Program-made: the position numbers and the translations under genes
Shown here: in pieces, positions 22,300 through 34,799 of the stretch
Layout: every line of letters starts with the position of its first letter
How positions within the stretch are numbered: the stretch's first letter is position 1
The notes under the pieces: generated by a model
Seen by the model: only the letters and a program-made list of their open reading frames with translations
Told to the model about the DNA's origin: nothing
Databases searched by the model: none
DNA from: Plantago major
Lineage: Eukaryota > Streptophyta > Magnoliopsida > Lamiales > Plantaginaceae
DNA length: 64,000 nucleotides
NCBI GenBank assembly: GCA_026545765.1
Contig: CM048844.1
Span: forward strand, 58,004,932 to 58,068,931
Direction: 5' to 3'

Positions 22300-24020
22300 G
22301 TGATGGCGAATCGGGACATGAATCTTCCATTCAGAACGAAGGCGCCGTTTCTCCTCCCTTTGTTCTTGGGCACGTCAGATTCTTAAGTTAGAGCCGCAAC
22401 TGCTCGACCGGATTGCACCATTTCAGACTGGTCCTGTGTAAACCGGACGTCTGATCTGGGATGATGATGAGGAGCACCTGACTAGCTGTGCTCAAACCGA
22501 GGCTCCCGAGTCCATATATTCGCCCTTTCTTGTCCGGGTTTGTCGACCTCTAGGAAGATGTTGTCAACTTGTTCATTGACAACACATCACCCGCCTCGCC
22601 CTCCCCGCCGCCACCGAAAGCATCAACCTCACAAATCGTAAATAGTAGATATCATGATCGCCATCGCTTTTAAAAATTAACTTGTAATAGTGTACAAATA
22701 TGAACTTTAAGCAACATAAACATACCGCAATAGACGAGGCCCGGCAGTCGGTCCATACCCCGCCCTTCTGCTTGGCCTTCTTGAAGATGGCATACTGGAT
22801 GTCACCTCCCCGTACACCGAATCAAACCAGATCTAGTCAACAAGTTATCATCTACAAGTAATAGAGCAGCAGAGACTTCATACATACACGTAATGCTAGA
22901 TTTCAAAAACACATATATACGCACCGATTGATAATAATCAGTGACAGTAGATTGCCTCCCAAGGTGGTGAACGGCCCTTTCTGCCAGACGATCGATGCCT
23001 GGCTCACTGGGTGTAGGCAACGCCCCGGACATCGCAAGCGCCAGAGGCATCCCAAAGGGCCCACTCACTGATCAACTCGTGGAGGGATTTCGCCACCCCG
23101 ATCCCGAATGACCTTCCACTTAATGTATTCATATCCTCAGATAGCTGATCCCACAGTCTCGTAAACACGCCAGATCTGTGGGATCAACCTGCTGGGAATG
23201 AAGTACTCCTTCTACACTCCCAATTTTATACAACATCCAAAGTCAATACATGTATAACCTCACCATGTTACATCAATTTAACAAGATACAACAACATAAC
23301 AGATATGGTGAGTAACATATCACCCAAACAAAGTGGCTAACATACCACTCACATTGTCCTAAATTTTACTAACACAATGGTGACTAACATATCACCCAAA
23401 TAAAGTGGCTAACATACCACTCACATACAGTGGCTAACATACCACTCATATTAAAACGATTATAATTACAAACGAAGGAATGCCATATTTTAACTTACCT
23501 CACCATCAAGTACTCGCCCTCATGCGCTCGAGATGTGGCACCAACACTCACCACCCCGCCTGTGGCTCTCCGCCCTAAGATGTCACCTAGTTTGTATTGC
23601 ACCTCCCGAGGCCATAAGCTGTTGTCAATGTATAAGATACAAGAAACGAATATATATTACTTTAGTACAACAATTTATACTTGTCAACTATCATTATAAG
23701 TTATGTTTTACTTATTTAAGAAGAATGTATAATACTTACTTGGCAGACCAACAGGAAAATAATCGGCAAGCCGCCCCACGGACGCTGGGATGGTTTGATC
23801 GAACACGGTGGTAGGGACAATCGCCGTGGTCGCCCTCCAAAGATGTGTCAGGTGACCGGTAGAGCCACGGCTCTCTCGCCGGGGGTCTCAGAATCCGAGA
23901 CCACGCCTCGACCATCGGAGCCCTCGCCGTCTCGACTGCCCCTCACCCACCACTACTATCCCGCGTCATCAAGGTGGGGGACGATAGTGGACGGCCTCAC
24001 GCAGATCATCCGCGAAAACA
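22300..24020 (-). pseudogene. En/Spm second protein gene (Transposase_24-like), element A copy
   Basis: Blocks homologous to element B 47,809-49,316 occur in reverse order: the proline-rich first exon at about 23,990-23,770, the LGDIxW-type exon near 23,600-23,530, the segment matching PQIWRVYDTVGSKLYRDMVC of B at about 23,190-22,930, and the last exon near 22,640-22,520. Several frames are broken. Between exons lies a GTGGCTAACATACCACTCAC repeat (23,330-23,450). Confidence 0.65.
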
Positions 24021-24099
24021 TGTAAGAAATACAATAAAATGTGTTAGTACGAAGTTATAATACGTAATGTATTATAATAACACATGTAATAATATACCA

Positions 24100-26790
24100 T
24101 TATCGCGTCCTCTAAGTCTACATATTGGTCCTCGCAGATCAAACAACTCATCATCCGCTTCTATGGGATCTTCGCTTTATCGACATCCTCTTGTTGGTAC
24201 GAGTTGGTAATCGAGTCGCCTTTCTCAATGTACTCCACTTTCGAGCGAGCACGAATAGGTACCGCAGCTTAACCATTCCCCTTATCGCTTTCGCTTGGAT
24301 ATTCAAGAAACACCACTTGTCGTGCTTGAGTCGCTAGAATAAATGGTTCATACTTGGTTCGGTTCTTTCGTTCACATCAACCATTTCATACCGCCGCTCT
24401 TCCTCGCACCTCCGGATTAGGATCGCACCACTCAACATCAAACAAGAAGGTTCGTTTAATGGCAAGCCGTAATATTCAATCCTCACAATTCGCTTTAGCT
24501 TGCCGTGGAAATCAAACAACGAAGCGCTCCATAATCTTCGCAGACTTTAACACACACCGGAGTTGCTTGTCGCCATGGCCGTGTTACATTCAAATGTGGA
24601 ACCTAAGGCCATTGACTATATAACTGGAATGTGTAGACCTTTTGAATGGCCTTCATGAGAGCCTTTAAGTATATGCATGTGACATTGTTAATTGATTCCG
24701 GACATACGCCGAACCAACTGGAAATTCAGAGGAATTTTAGAGTCAAGTAGTTCCTCTATCAGATCCTCTCATCCGAGGATTTTCTTCCAAACAACGCTTT
24801 TGAAAAACCGCAAAACATTGATTCGATGATAAGTCTATAATTGAAGTAGAGACTTCATGAAGTTATATTAAAATTTAAATAAATGGTTGCTCACCTCGCA
24901 AATAGTACCATATACTGGTCAACCTCAGCACAATTCGTGAGGACATAATATTGAGCTGTTTTCAACTCTTTATCCGTAAGATATTCTTTCTTAGCTGCAC
25001 CAAGAGGTCTCCCTGATACCTGAAGACAGATAGGGAAAACTCATCATCCGCTTGAACTACGAATGTGTCTGCGTTTCGAGCCGGCCTTGATGTCTTCGTA
25101 GAGGACGTGTTCACAAAGTAATAAGAGCGTAGGTTGCGCTTTCCTCAAGGTAGGCATTGGCAATCGAACCTTCGTGTTTACCTTTGTTGTTGACATACTT
25201 CTTCAATTTTCCTAAGTACCACTCAATGGATACATCCATCGACATCGAACCGTCCAAGAAGTCTCTTCACGAGGAAGGTGAACCGAAGTGCTCCATAGAA
25301 TCAAACCATTTCGGTGGAAAGATACGCCGAGCTTGCAGAATCAATGGTATGTTCCTTTCAAGATTTTCCAACACTTTATCATGAACCACCCTTGTGCCTA
25401 AATTTTTGAAAAATAAGCTCAACTCGGTGATAGCATACATACGTGTTTCTAAGCAACTCTCAAATGCTACCGGATAAGCGCCTCTATGAACACATGACAA
25501 TGTGGCTCTTCATCCCATAAACCTTTGTCTTCTTCAAATCCACACACTCTCTAAATTTGAGGCGAATTATCGGAAACTCAATGCCCTCACCCAATCAAAC
25601 AAAATTGACCTAGAAGCGTTGTCAATTGTGTAGCACGCCGCCACTTACCATTCTCATCCTTCTTTGTCAACTCAGCCTTTTACACCACGTGGACAACTCG
25701 GATCTAGACTTCGATGGTCCTTTGTTTTTCCCTCAATGTTGCAAAGTGTATTGAATAAGTTCTCTAACATGTTCTTCTCAATGTGCATGAAATCTAAGTT
25801 GTGACGGATAAGAAGACCGCTTCCAAGAAGGCAAGTCCCGTAAGATGCTTCTCTTCCTCCAACCACATGTTTTACCAATTTTCTCGTTATGCTTCATCCA
25901 CCCGAGTTCAGTGACCTTCATAAGACCCAACCTATCAATCTCCGCAAGAATTTGTGCACCAGTAAGTCTTGTCGGGGCTTTTTTGTTGACTACTATATTT
26001 TTCAAGAATTGATCCTTGTTCTTCCTGAACGGATGGTCACTTTCAGCACTACGACAATCAAACCAACAAAATTTTCCACTACCCTTCGCCTAAATGCATC
26101 TCAGATCCTCCAAGCAATGTGGACATGCATATTTCCCTGCGGTTTTCCTTCCAGATAGCATGGAGTACGCAGGGAAGTCACTCACGGTCCAAAGAAGAGC
26201 TGCTCTCAAGGTGAAGTTCTTTTTTTTGTCGACACATCATATTTCCCTGCGGTTTTCCTTACAACTCATTAGCCGAGCCAACAAAGACAACTCAGTGAGC
26301 TTACACCCCGGATAAACCGGCTTCCTTGATGATTCTAACAAGTCAAAGAACAATTGATCCTCGGGATTCGGTGGTTCCTCCACCTCCACCTCGGTTTCAG
26401 TGTTAGTCAGGTCACCGAACTCGCCGCAAGATCATACACCATTTGTTCGACTCGAGCTCAATAGCATCGCCTGATGTACTTTGTTCCCGACTTGTTCATT
26501 TTTTTCTTCCTTCCACGCCTTTATCGGTCATATGTATTGACGGTCGCTTCCTCACCATGATGATTCCATACCGATACTGCAGTGAATCCATTTTTCCTCA
26601 AGTGCTGGACTACCGCTTTAGGAGCCACGTATTGCTTGTTTCTGCACTGTTTCATTGCACAAGGGCACTTTATCAACCCATCCTTTACACAGGCCGGATT
26701 TGACATTGAAAATGCAATGAAACCTTCAACCCCTTTCAGAAAACTCCATTGAACTCTCCATTGAGAGTACGACAATACATCCATGAACGA
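24100..26790 (-). pseudogene. TNP2-type transposase gene of element A, internally deleted
   Basis: Reading leftward: a transposase-associated domain (about 26,784-26,521, GLIKCPCAMKQCRNKQYV), a linker, the TNP2 core from NFTLRAALLWTVSDFPAYSM (about 26,230) through DFMHIEKNMLENLFNTL (about 25,790), a DUF4218-like block (25,500-25,267) and a DUF4216-like block (about 24,570-24,334). A stretch equal to B 44,840-45,548 is missing at 26,238-26,260 and replaced by a short filler. This removes the N-terminal part of the catalytic core. Confidence 0.8.
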
Positions 26791-27019
26791 TCGGTATTCA
26801 TTGAATAATTAGATAATAACCTGACACGTTTGAATTCATTAGATCGAGGTCTTTCATTTACGATAATAAATCATTTTCACAATAATTCAATCAATTGCTA
26901 CGTAATATAAGTTATATTAGATCCAGTCAATTGTTACGTCATTACATAATATAAGTTACATCAGCTTCAATTTTACCATAATGTTTGGTTTCATATATAT
27001 ATCAACTAATGATTACTAG

Positions 27020-27475
27020 TTATACATGCCTAGAGACAAAACGGATGAAACTCCTCATTCTCATGCACGATCCTCCTCGTCACTTGTGACGCTCCCTACC
27101 ACAGAACTTGCATTCCAACAGATCTACATCCTCCTCCCAATACACCAAACACATGTTCCGACAAGTAGAAAGGCACTCGATAGGCGGCCCCAAACCCCGC
27201 CTCTCCCTCCATTGGAGGTATGCCATGGACGGTGCTTCCTCACCGTGATGAATCCATACATGATACTCAGGCATGAACTGTAACGTCAAGTGCTCGAATC
27301 ATCAGAAGCGCTATAAATTGCTTGTTTCGCAGGTTTCAATGTGCAAGGACACTTTATCAACCCCCCCAGACAAAACCGGACGTCCCATGGCAAACGAGAT
27401 GAAACCTTTAACCCTTCTACAAAACTCCTAGAAACTCGCCATTTACCAGAAAATCGTACATCCATGAACGGTCGA
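27020..27475 (-). pseudogene. Mini transposase-associated ORF, element A copy, broken
   Basis: Homologous to the intact 132-residue ORF at 43,619-44,017. FMPEYHVWIHHGEEAPSMAY and CKFCGRERHK are kept, but frame changes upstream break it. The Trp before its first conserved Met is kept here (TGG), whereas element B has TAG. Confidence 0.6.
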
Positions 27476-28000
27476 AATTCATTGTATACTTTATTTTTAA
27501 CCTGACACGTTCCAATTGATTAGATCGTATTTAATTGATTAGATCGATTCCAATTCGGATAAGAAGATTGTGGAGGTTAATTGTTAATTATTATATGTTC
27601 CTTATAAATTAATTATTAATTAAGTGTTCGATATGTTACAAAATTGGGCATATATTTTAACCATTTCAACCTCTTAGTACATATATTATATACTTAACTA
27701 CATATCAAATTAACTAATTACTCTATACATATCGAATTACTACATATATTCATATCAAATTACGTACTTAACATACAAATTTATCAAATCAAAACTACAT
27801 ACTTCTATACTTAACAAACATATCAAATTAACTAAACTAACTATATATACTTAACACACAAATCAAACTAACTACATACATTCATACATACCAAACTTAA
27901 CATACTACATACATTCATATCATACCTATCATATATACATATCATTAACTAAATTAACTATCAAATTACATACATACATATACATACACACACACACACA

Positions 28001-28003
<3 letters not shown>

Positions 28004-28071
<68 letters not shown>
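28004..28071. repeat. (TA)n microsatellite in element A
   Basis: About 34 TA units next to a short CA run. The matching site in element B (about 43,051-43,112) is a shorter TA/TG run. Confidence 0.95.
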
Positions 28072-28073
<2 letters not shown>

Positions 28074-28389
28074 AATTGAACAAATTACATATAATTGATG
28101 AAATTAACTAAACTAACTACTACATACTTATCATATATACATATAATTGCTCAAATTAATCAAAATTCCCAAATTTTTAAAAATTAGGGTTTTAGCCAAA
28201 ATACCTTGATTAATCGGTAGAAATATGAAATTGATCGAAGAATCAAACTCCTTGTCACACGAGCTTCAATTAGGCACCAAGATTGGCCGGAATAACGGAT
28301 GATTGGCCGGAAAACGGATTGAGGAGAAGAAGAAAATGAGGATGGAAGAATGAAGAAGATGAAGAAAATGAGAGATTCTGTTCTCTGTC

Positions 28390-28690
28390 CGAACATATGA
28401 AAACTGGGCCGACGGACACGTATCCGTCGGCCCAGTTGGCCGATCCGTCGGCCCAGTTTGTTTTTTTTTTAATCAAAATATTAACGACGGATAAAATTAT
28501 CCATCGTTAATAATTTCCTTTTTTTTTTTTCAAAGTCAAACTTGGGGACGGATAATTATTATCTGTCGCCCAATTTAGCGACGGATAAGTCATCCGTCGC
28601 TAATAAGTTTACGATAACTATTATCCGTCACGATTGGGGCGATTTGATAGAATCCGCTTCAATTAGCGATCCGTCGTTATGGGCGACGGA
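28390..28690. repeat. Subterminal CCGTCG repeats, element A, 5' side
   Basis: Several GACGGAT/ATCCGTC inverted copies separated by T-runs, matching B 41,250-41,590. This copy lacks the nested element found in B and so gives its empty site near 28,393-28,410. Confidence 0.85.
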
Positions 28691-28723
28691 TCATAACGCC
28701 GGATTTTCCGGATTTTCAGAGTG

Positions 28724-29523
28724 CAAGAATCAAGAGAATGGTTGATTAACTGATTCGATTCATGTGGAGTTCCAGCTGTTAGATTGAGCTTCCCCTTTTT
28801 CCAGGCATAAGATAGCCCTTGGACTTGAGCTCCAGGGTCGTAAACCTTCTCCTCAGCCCCCATATTGACATCACGCGCCACCAGGTCCTTCGAGACTACC
28901 CCACGCACCGCCAAGCACCGAACAGAAACCTCAGCGCCCCATCATTGACGCGCCTAACTGTCACAACCTTGTCGTTGGTTTGGTGCGTGCTTGCCACACG
29001 CACTGGTGCTCTTAGTTCCGCGCTCGCGTTCTGACTCCCTTCTAGTTCGCCTCTGGTCACGCCCTTAGCCGACCCAACCGATAGATCTGGTTCGACCATA
29101 TCCGGTTCCGCTTCACCTTCCTCAGCTCTCTCCTAGGGTTCCGCCAGACAGTGTTGTTGAATTGGAGCTCCAATTCTTCTCCTTCTTCCTTCTTTTCGCC
29201 AAATTGGCCCCCCTCCTTCCCTCCTTGCACTCCTTCGACCTTGTGCGCCACCATAGCTCCCCTTGCTTCCTCAAATTTCGACCCAAATCCCATCAAGGGA
29301 TGTTCCAATCCCAATCTTCTCTCCGTCCTTCTCATGTTGTTGTCGCAATATCCCTCTCCCTCTTGCCACTGTCGACCACCTTCTCTTCCGATTGAAGAGA
29401 TTCGATCATAGCCCGGATTTCCCCAACTTTGTTCTTCATCTTAGCTAGCCGCTCCCTCGTCTTGGTCGAGTTTTGCAGCTGATTCTTCTTGCCCATGGAT
29501 TCCATAACCTGCTCTGAGGCCAT
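28724..29523 (-). pseudogene. Retroelement interior, 5' half, gag-like position
   Basis: From the ATG overlapping the primer-binding site (29,523) the first frame encodes a Lys/Glu-rich helical segment (MASEQVMESMGKKNQ). Frame changes follow, with further Glu/Lys- and Val/Arg-rich pieces down to the CACTA insertion. No zinc knuckle or enzyme motif is visible, so gag is only suggested by position. Confidence 0.4.
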
Positions 29524-29966
29524 GTGTTGGAACGTTGGTTCCAACAGGTAGTTCGTCTCACGAATTGGGGTTTGGTTCGCCTGATTCGCCGCCAAGGAAC
29601 TCGCACGTTACACCTATTTCTGTGGTGGATTCACAGTTAATTGAAGAATTAACCAGTGCACACAAAACGGTAAATTCGGTGGAAATATTCTTTGTCATTG
29701 ATAAAAGCATAATTAGGGTTAAGCCCTAAGGTCCTATTTATACTGTCTACCTGACAAGTATTCCAGACAGTACAGAACTCTAATGGAAATAAAAGATAAC
29801 GAAAAGATATGCAGAAATAAATAAAAGATCCTAACTAATCTACTTGCGTTATCTCTTAGAGGAAATCTAGCAATTGCCTGATTCTTCTAGATCTTTGGCT
29901 TCTAAAGAATATCCTTATTATATTATGCCTAATTAATAATATTCCACCGGACTGACGTTCCATCGA
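29523..29966 (-). repeat. 5' LTR of the split element
   Basis: Partner of 20,268-20,747. The primer-binding-site-like sequence at 29,511-29,522 is adjacent. The start reads TCGATGGAACG instead of TGATGGAACG, and about 60 bp present in the other LTR is absent. Confidence 0.65.
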
Positions 29967-30290
29967 TCATCTTGCCTCTCCTCTCTGATGATTCTTCAAT
30001 GAACTTTGATGCTATGCTTGGCCTTTTTGGCTTATGAATGAATAAAACATGATTTTGATTGTTAAAAGAAGGTTTCAGATTCTTACATTTGACTAATATA
30101 TAGGACAAGAACATATTAATACTAAGGTTATTTACTCATTCGAGTTGGGTTCCTTTTATCCTTTATTTTACTCCACTATAGATGGGTTATAATAAGGTGA
30201 TGGAGTGTATATGTTACTCAACCTTTTGTGTCTTGAATATGCTTTCCCACATAGCTATTCAAATTTGACCATCCTGAATTTTGTGAATGA

Positions 30291-30497
30291 TTGATCGTGT
30301 CCAGGTTGACGCGGCTATATGAACTGATCGGGTTGACATCTGCGGCTGGAATGGCAAATTGGAGACATGATGGATTGTATGCCGCTTCTCGCCGTGAAGT
30401 GTTCCAGCAGCCGTTGAGTCGGAAACAGCTGAAAGTTATTCGATACGGGCTATTTTACATTGGGTTGCGCTGTCTAAGGCAGCTTAATCCTTGTATT
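30291..30497 (+). pseudogene. Short exon-like ORF cut by a MITE, unknown
   Basis: After a possible acceptor (GTGTCCAG, about 30,303) a frame reads LTRLYELIGLTSAAGMANW and onward to QLNPCI, where the MITE begins. If the MITE and one target copy are removed the frame continues 14 codons to TGA near 30,710. Not recognised; may be chance or a captured exon. Confidence 0.3.
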
Positions 30498-30654
30498 CAG
30501 GGGCGAACCTAGGGGGCAGGGGGCGTTCGTCCCCCTAAAATTTGGGGAAAAAAATTTATAGGTAATATTTTCGAAAATTTTGGATTTCGCCCCCCTAACC
30601 CTCGGAACTCATATGTAATTTGCCCCAAAGATTGAAATCCTAGGTCCTCCCCTG
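30498..30654. mobile_element. hAT-type MITE, 157 bp, perfect 8-bp target duplication
   Basis: The terminal inverted repeats are CAGGGGCGAACCTAGG and, reversed, CAGGGGAGGACCTAGG. The flanks CTTGTATT at 30,490-30,497 and 30,655-30,662 are identical. An 8-bp duplication and CAGGG ends are hAT hallmarks. There is no coding capacity. Confidence 0.93.
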
Positions 30655-30973
30655 CTTGTATTTGGATTACTGAAAATGATATTAATACAATTGGCTTTCA
30701 TTTAAGTTGATTCATTAAAGGCTCTGATTAGTAAAATTAGTTAATAAGTTAGCTGATAGCTCATTGGATATAATATTCTAATTATTTTTACAAATGTTTA
30801 GTAAATTAATTAGTTCATAGCTAGTTAATTTTTAATATAAATACCAGAATCTTCGAACCAGTGTTATTCTTCGGGTAAAGGCATGCTCTCCTAATTCTAT
30901 GAACCGTGGACCTTTATTTCTATTTCTACTGTCATGAACCAAATAAGTGAAATAACGAAACAAGTAAATAAAC

Positions 30974-31569
30974 TGTTAATCAAATCAACCCAATTCAATC
31001 CAATAAACTCCAAACCAATCAACAAACAAACACAAGAAAATAAACACAAACACAAGATTTAACGTGGTTCGACAATTGTCTACGTCCACGGGATAACCAA
31101 GATTTCTATTAACCAAGAACCAAAACGCAGTTTACAAGGAATCAACCAAACCTATCAAGCTATATCGAGCTCCGTTCTCTATTCCTCACTGTGTTTCTCT
31201 CAAGAAATCTCAATGTGTTCTCTCTATGTTCTCATCAATTTATTCTAGTACCTACATGTGTATATATACTAGAGAAATCAACATACATTCCTTTTCCTAG
31301 CAAGATTCGAATTCCACTCCTAATAAGAAACGAATTCTTGATCACTAAGCAAAAGAAAACCAAGTTAGATTCGACTTCTAACTGTCCTTTGTCTTCAGTG
31401 TTATTCCAGTGTTTTTCGCTACACCACACCACACAACATTAATTCTCAGTGTTATATCCAAGTGTCCTCAGCACACTCTAACACCACACATCCATTATCC
31501 TTGTCATCAGTGTTTTCAGTACACCATGTTCCATTACTTCCTTTAATATTAAGCTAACCGACTTCACAA
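30974..31569 (-). repeat. 3' LTR of the copia element
   Basis: On the plus strand it runs TGTTAATCAAATC...CTAACCGACTTCACA, nearly identical to 35,787-36,381. Confidence 0.95.
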
Positions 31570-31699
31570 TTCTCCACCTTAGCTTCATATTAATGTAACC
31601 ACAGTATACCACACCATTCATGTCCCTAGAGTTAGGACACAATCCTTCCTTCCATCAACTTGATAGAACTTAGACACGATCCAAACTTCATCACAGAAA

Positions 31700-34600
31700 T
31701 TGACTTAGTAAATCCATCCGCCGGATTAACATCTCAGGCCGATCTTCTCAATCTTGATAGTACCCTTCTCAACTTCATCTCTGACAAAGTGAAACTTTAT
31801 ATCAATGTGTTTGGACCTGTCATAGTAAGCTTGATGTTTTGACAAATGAATTGCACTTTGACTATCATAGAATATAGTTACCGGTGTTTGCAACACCGAA
31901 TCGCCTGTAATTCCTCGAGCCAAATAGCTTCTTTCATGCCTTCCGTCATGGCCATAAATTCTGCCTCAGAAGTTGATAATGCAACCACAAAGTTGATGAG
32001 TAGACTTCCAACTCACTGTTGTACCAAATAATGTGAATACATATCCAGTTAAAGACTTCCTTGTATCCAAGTTTGCAGCATAATGCGAGTCGACATACCC
32101 AATCAGTGCATCATTCCTCGTCTGGTGTTGCTCAAACACCAATCCCAGTCTAATCGAACCACCAATATACCTGAGCAGCCACTTAACTGCCTCCCAATGG
32201 TCCTTGCCAGGATTATCCATATACTGCCATCGAGCTCATTGCATGAGCCAAATCCGCCCGCAACATACCACGGAATACATAATCGACCTATAGCATTAGC
32301 ATACGGTGTTCTCCATACCTCTTCTCTTCATCAGTATTAGGACAAGACTTCTTAGATAACTTGAACTGAGACCCCAGAGGTGTTGCAGCATGCTTGGATT
32401 TGTGCATGTTAAATCTCCTTAACACCTTCTCCAAGTAAGCACTTTGATTCATAATGATCTTTCCATCACTTCCATGAATAATATCAATGCCCAGTATCCT
32501 CTTAGCTATTCCCAAGTCTTTCATCTCAAATTCTGACTTCAAGAGATTCTTCACATGAGTGATTCCTTTCATATGCTTGCTTGCTATAAGCATGTCATCC
32601 TCATAAATAAGCAAATATATCATGTCTTCGACATTCTCACCATAGAAGTAAACACAGGTGTCGTAGTCACACCGCCTGAACTTGTGACTCAAAATAAACT
32701 TGTCAAATCTTCTATACCATTTCCTCGACTCGCTTAAGACCATATAGTGATCTCAACAATAAACAAGCCTTGTGCTCCTTGTCATCTACCTCAATACCCT
32801 CAAGTATCCTCATGTAAATCTCTTCATCCAGCTTCCCATGCAAGAATGCAGTAGTAACATCCATCTGATGTAAGTGTAGATTAAATTGAGCTACCATAGA
32901 AATCAAGATCCTGATTGAGCTATGCTTTACCACTGGAGAAAAGATCTCATTGTAGTCAATACCCTCTCTTTGTGTGAAACCTCTAGCAACTAGTCTGGCT
33001 TTGTATTTCACCTTTTGCTCACCATCAGCTCCAAATTTCTTCTTAAAGATCCACTTACAATTGACAAGCTTCTTTCCTTTAGGTATAGCTACAATATCCC
33101 ATGTATGATTCTTTTCAAGTGACAAGAGTTCTTGCTGTATAGCAATGCACCAACTATTCTTCTCTGAGCAACTTATAGCTCTTTGATAGTTCTCAGGCTC
33201 ATAACAATCAATATCCTAGGCAATATTCAGTGCAAAATACACCATATCTGGATCTGCAGTAGAGGTTCTAACTCTTGATTCTCTATCTCTGATGAGTTGA
33301 TAATCCACAACATCATCTGGATTATTGAGCTCTATCCATGTCCTTCTTCTAATCACATGCCTCTCCACCTGATTATTCAATTCAGGCTCCACCTGATCAT
33401 GTATGTCAGTATTTCCCTGAGATTCAGCATGCGGTGTTGTCAGAACACCATGGTCTGCGAAAACTGGTGTTATCACCACACCAGTGTCTGTCTGCTCCAT
33501 ATTCAGTGTTCCTGACACACCATCTTCGACAGGCTCCACCTGACTGAGTGTTATCTCAACACTGTCAGTATTCCTCAATAATGGCATCAAATTTTCATGG
33601 AAAGTCACATCCCTGCTGATGATGCATCTATTTACCCCAGGTTCTAAGCACCAGAGTTTATATCCCTTAACTCCCTTTGGATAACCAAGAAACAAGCACT
33701 TTACTGCTCTAGCCTCCAACTTATCTTGCTTAACATGAGCATAAGCTAAGCATCCAAATACTTTGAGATATGAGTAGTCTGAATGAGTACCTTTCCAAAC
33801 TTCTTCAGGTGTCTTGAAACCAATAGCTGATGATGGACATAGGTTAATAAGATGTGTTGCCGTAGTCACAGCCTCTCCTCAAAAACTTTTTGACAAACCT
33901 GATCCAAGAAGCATGCACCTCACTCTTTCTAGGATTGTTCTATTCATCCTTTCAACTACTCCATTCTGCTGTGGATTTCCAGGGACTGACTTGTGTCTCA
34001 AGATGCCCTTCCCAACACAGAAGGTATTGAATTCATTAGACAAGAATTCCAGCCCATTATCGCCTCGATCACCTTGAGCTTCTTGTTCGTTTGATTCTCC
34101 ATCTCCACAAGCCATTCCTTGAATTTCATGAAAGTCTCATCCTTGGACTTCAATACAAACACCCACACTTTCCTTGACAGATCATCAATGATGGACAGAA
34201 AATATCTACCTCCATTCCTAGTGGTGGTTCTCGCCGGTCCCCATAAATCTGCATGCACATACTCAAGTATGTCCCGTGTGGTGTGTTTCCCAACACCATA
34301 ACTGTTCTTCTTGGACTTCCCTAATGCATTTGAGCTCACAAAGTTCCATCTTATGTATCTTGTCTCCACCTAAGAGTCCCTTCTTAGATAAATCCATAAG
34401 ACCTTTCTCTCCAACATGTGCTAGTCTTCTATGCCATAGAACGGTGTTGTCAGAACATTGTCGGGTGTTCCCAGAACACTGTACACTGGAAACATCACCA
34501 GTTACAGTTTCACCTTGTAGATAATACAATTCTCTCCTTTTAAAAGCCTGCATAACCACCTTATCACCCTTCTTGACCTGAAGGACACCATTCTCACCTG

Positions 34601-34799
34601 AATACTTGTAACCCTTAGTAGCCATCAATCATAAAGATATCAAGTTTCTTTTCAAGTGTGGTACATATCTCACATTAAGCAAATCCCTTACCACTCCATC
34701 AAACATCTCAATCCTCAATGTTCCCATACCCTTTATTATACATGGTCTATCATCACCAAGAACAACTGATCCACAGTTTCTATGCTCAAAAGTTGAAAA
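31700..34799 (-). pseudogene. Copia pol: integrase, reverse transcriptase, RNase H, several frameshifts
   Basis: Reading leftward: the zinc-binding start of the integrase region (LWHRRLAHVGEKGLMDLS, about 34,440), the integrase core (VHADLWGP, IIDDLSRKVWVF; then DNGLEFLSNEF and NPQQNGVVERMNRT about 34,000-33,900), a Pro/Thr/Glu-rich linker, RT from about 33,125 (ARLVARGFTQREGIDYNEIF, DVTTAFLHGKLDEEIYM) and RNase H (LDTRKSLTGYVFTLFG, about 32,090). The RT active-site motif reads YEDD (about 32,600) where copia RTs have Y-V-D-D. At least four frame changes or stops split it, and it cannot make a working polyprotein. Confidence 0.93.

Larger units (their letters stand above)
21723..28723 (-). 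mobile_element. CACTA (En/Spm) transposon A, 7,001 bp, CAA target duplication
   Basis: The left end is CACTACAAAAAATCGGG. The right end, GGATTTTCCGGATTTTCAGAGTG, matches the reverse complement of the start of element B (41,230) except for the last bases, where TTGTAGTG has become AGAGTG. CAA flanks both sides (21,720-21,722 and 28,724-28,726). CCGTCG-rich subterminal repeats lie inside both ends. Minus-strand coding fragments match the genes of element B in order. About 0.7 kb of the TNP2 gene is deleted and frames are broken, so it is non-autonomous. Confidence 0.93.
20268..29966 (-). mobile_element. Non-autonomous LTR retrotransposon on the minus strand, split by a CACTA element
   Basis: Direct repeats at 20,268-20,747 and about 29,523-29,966 share a block of about 400 bp (CGGTGGAATATTATTAATTAGGC on the minus strand). 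On the minus strand a purine tract (AGGGGGCGGTAG) precedes the right-hand copy's start TGATGGAACG at 20,747. A degenerate primer-binding site, TGGCCTCAGAGC (compare TGGTATCAGAGC), follows the other LTR at 29,522-29,511. Removing the CACTA element (21,723-28,723) leaves about 1.8 kb of interior, too short for pol. I see no clear target duplication. Confidence 0.72.
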
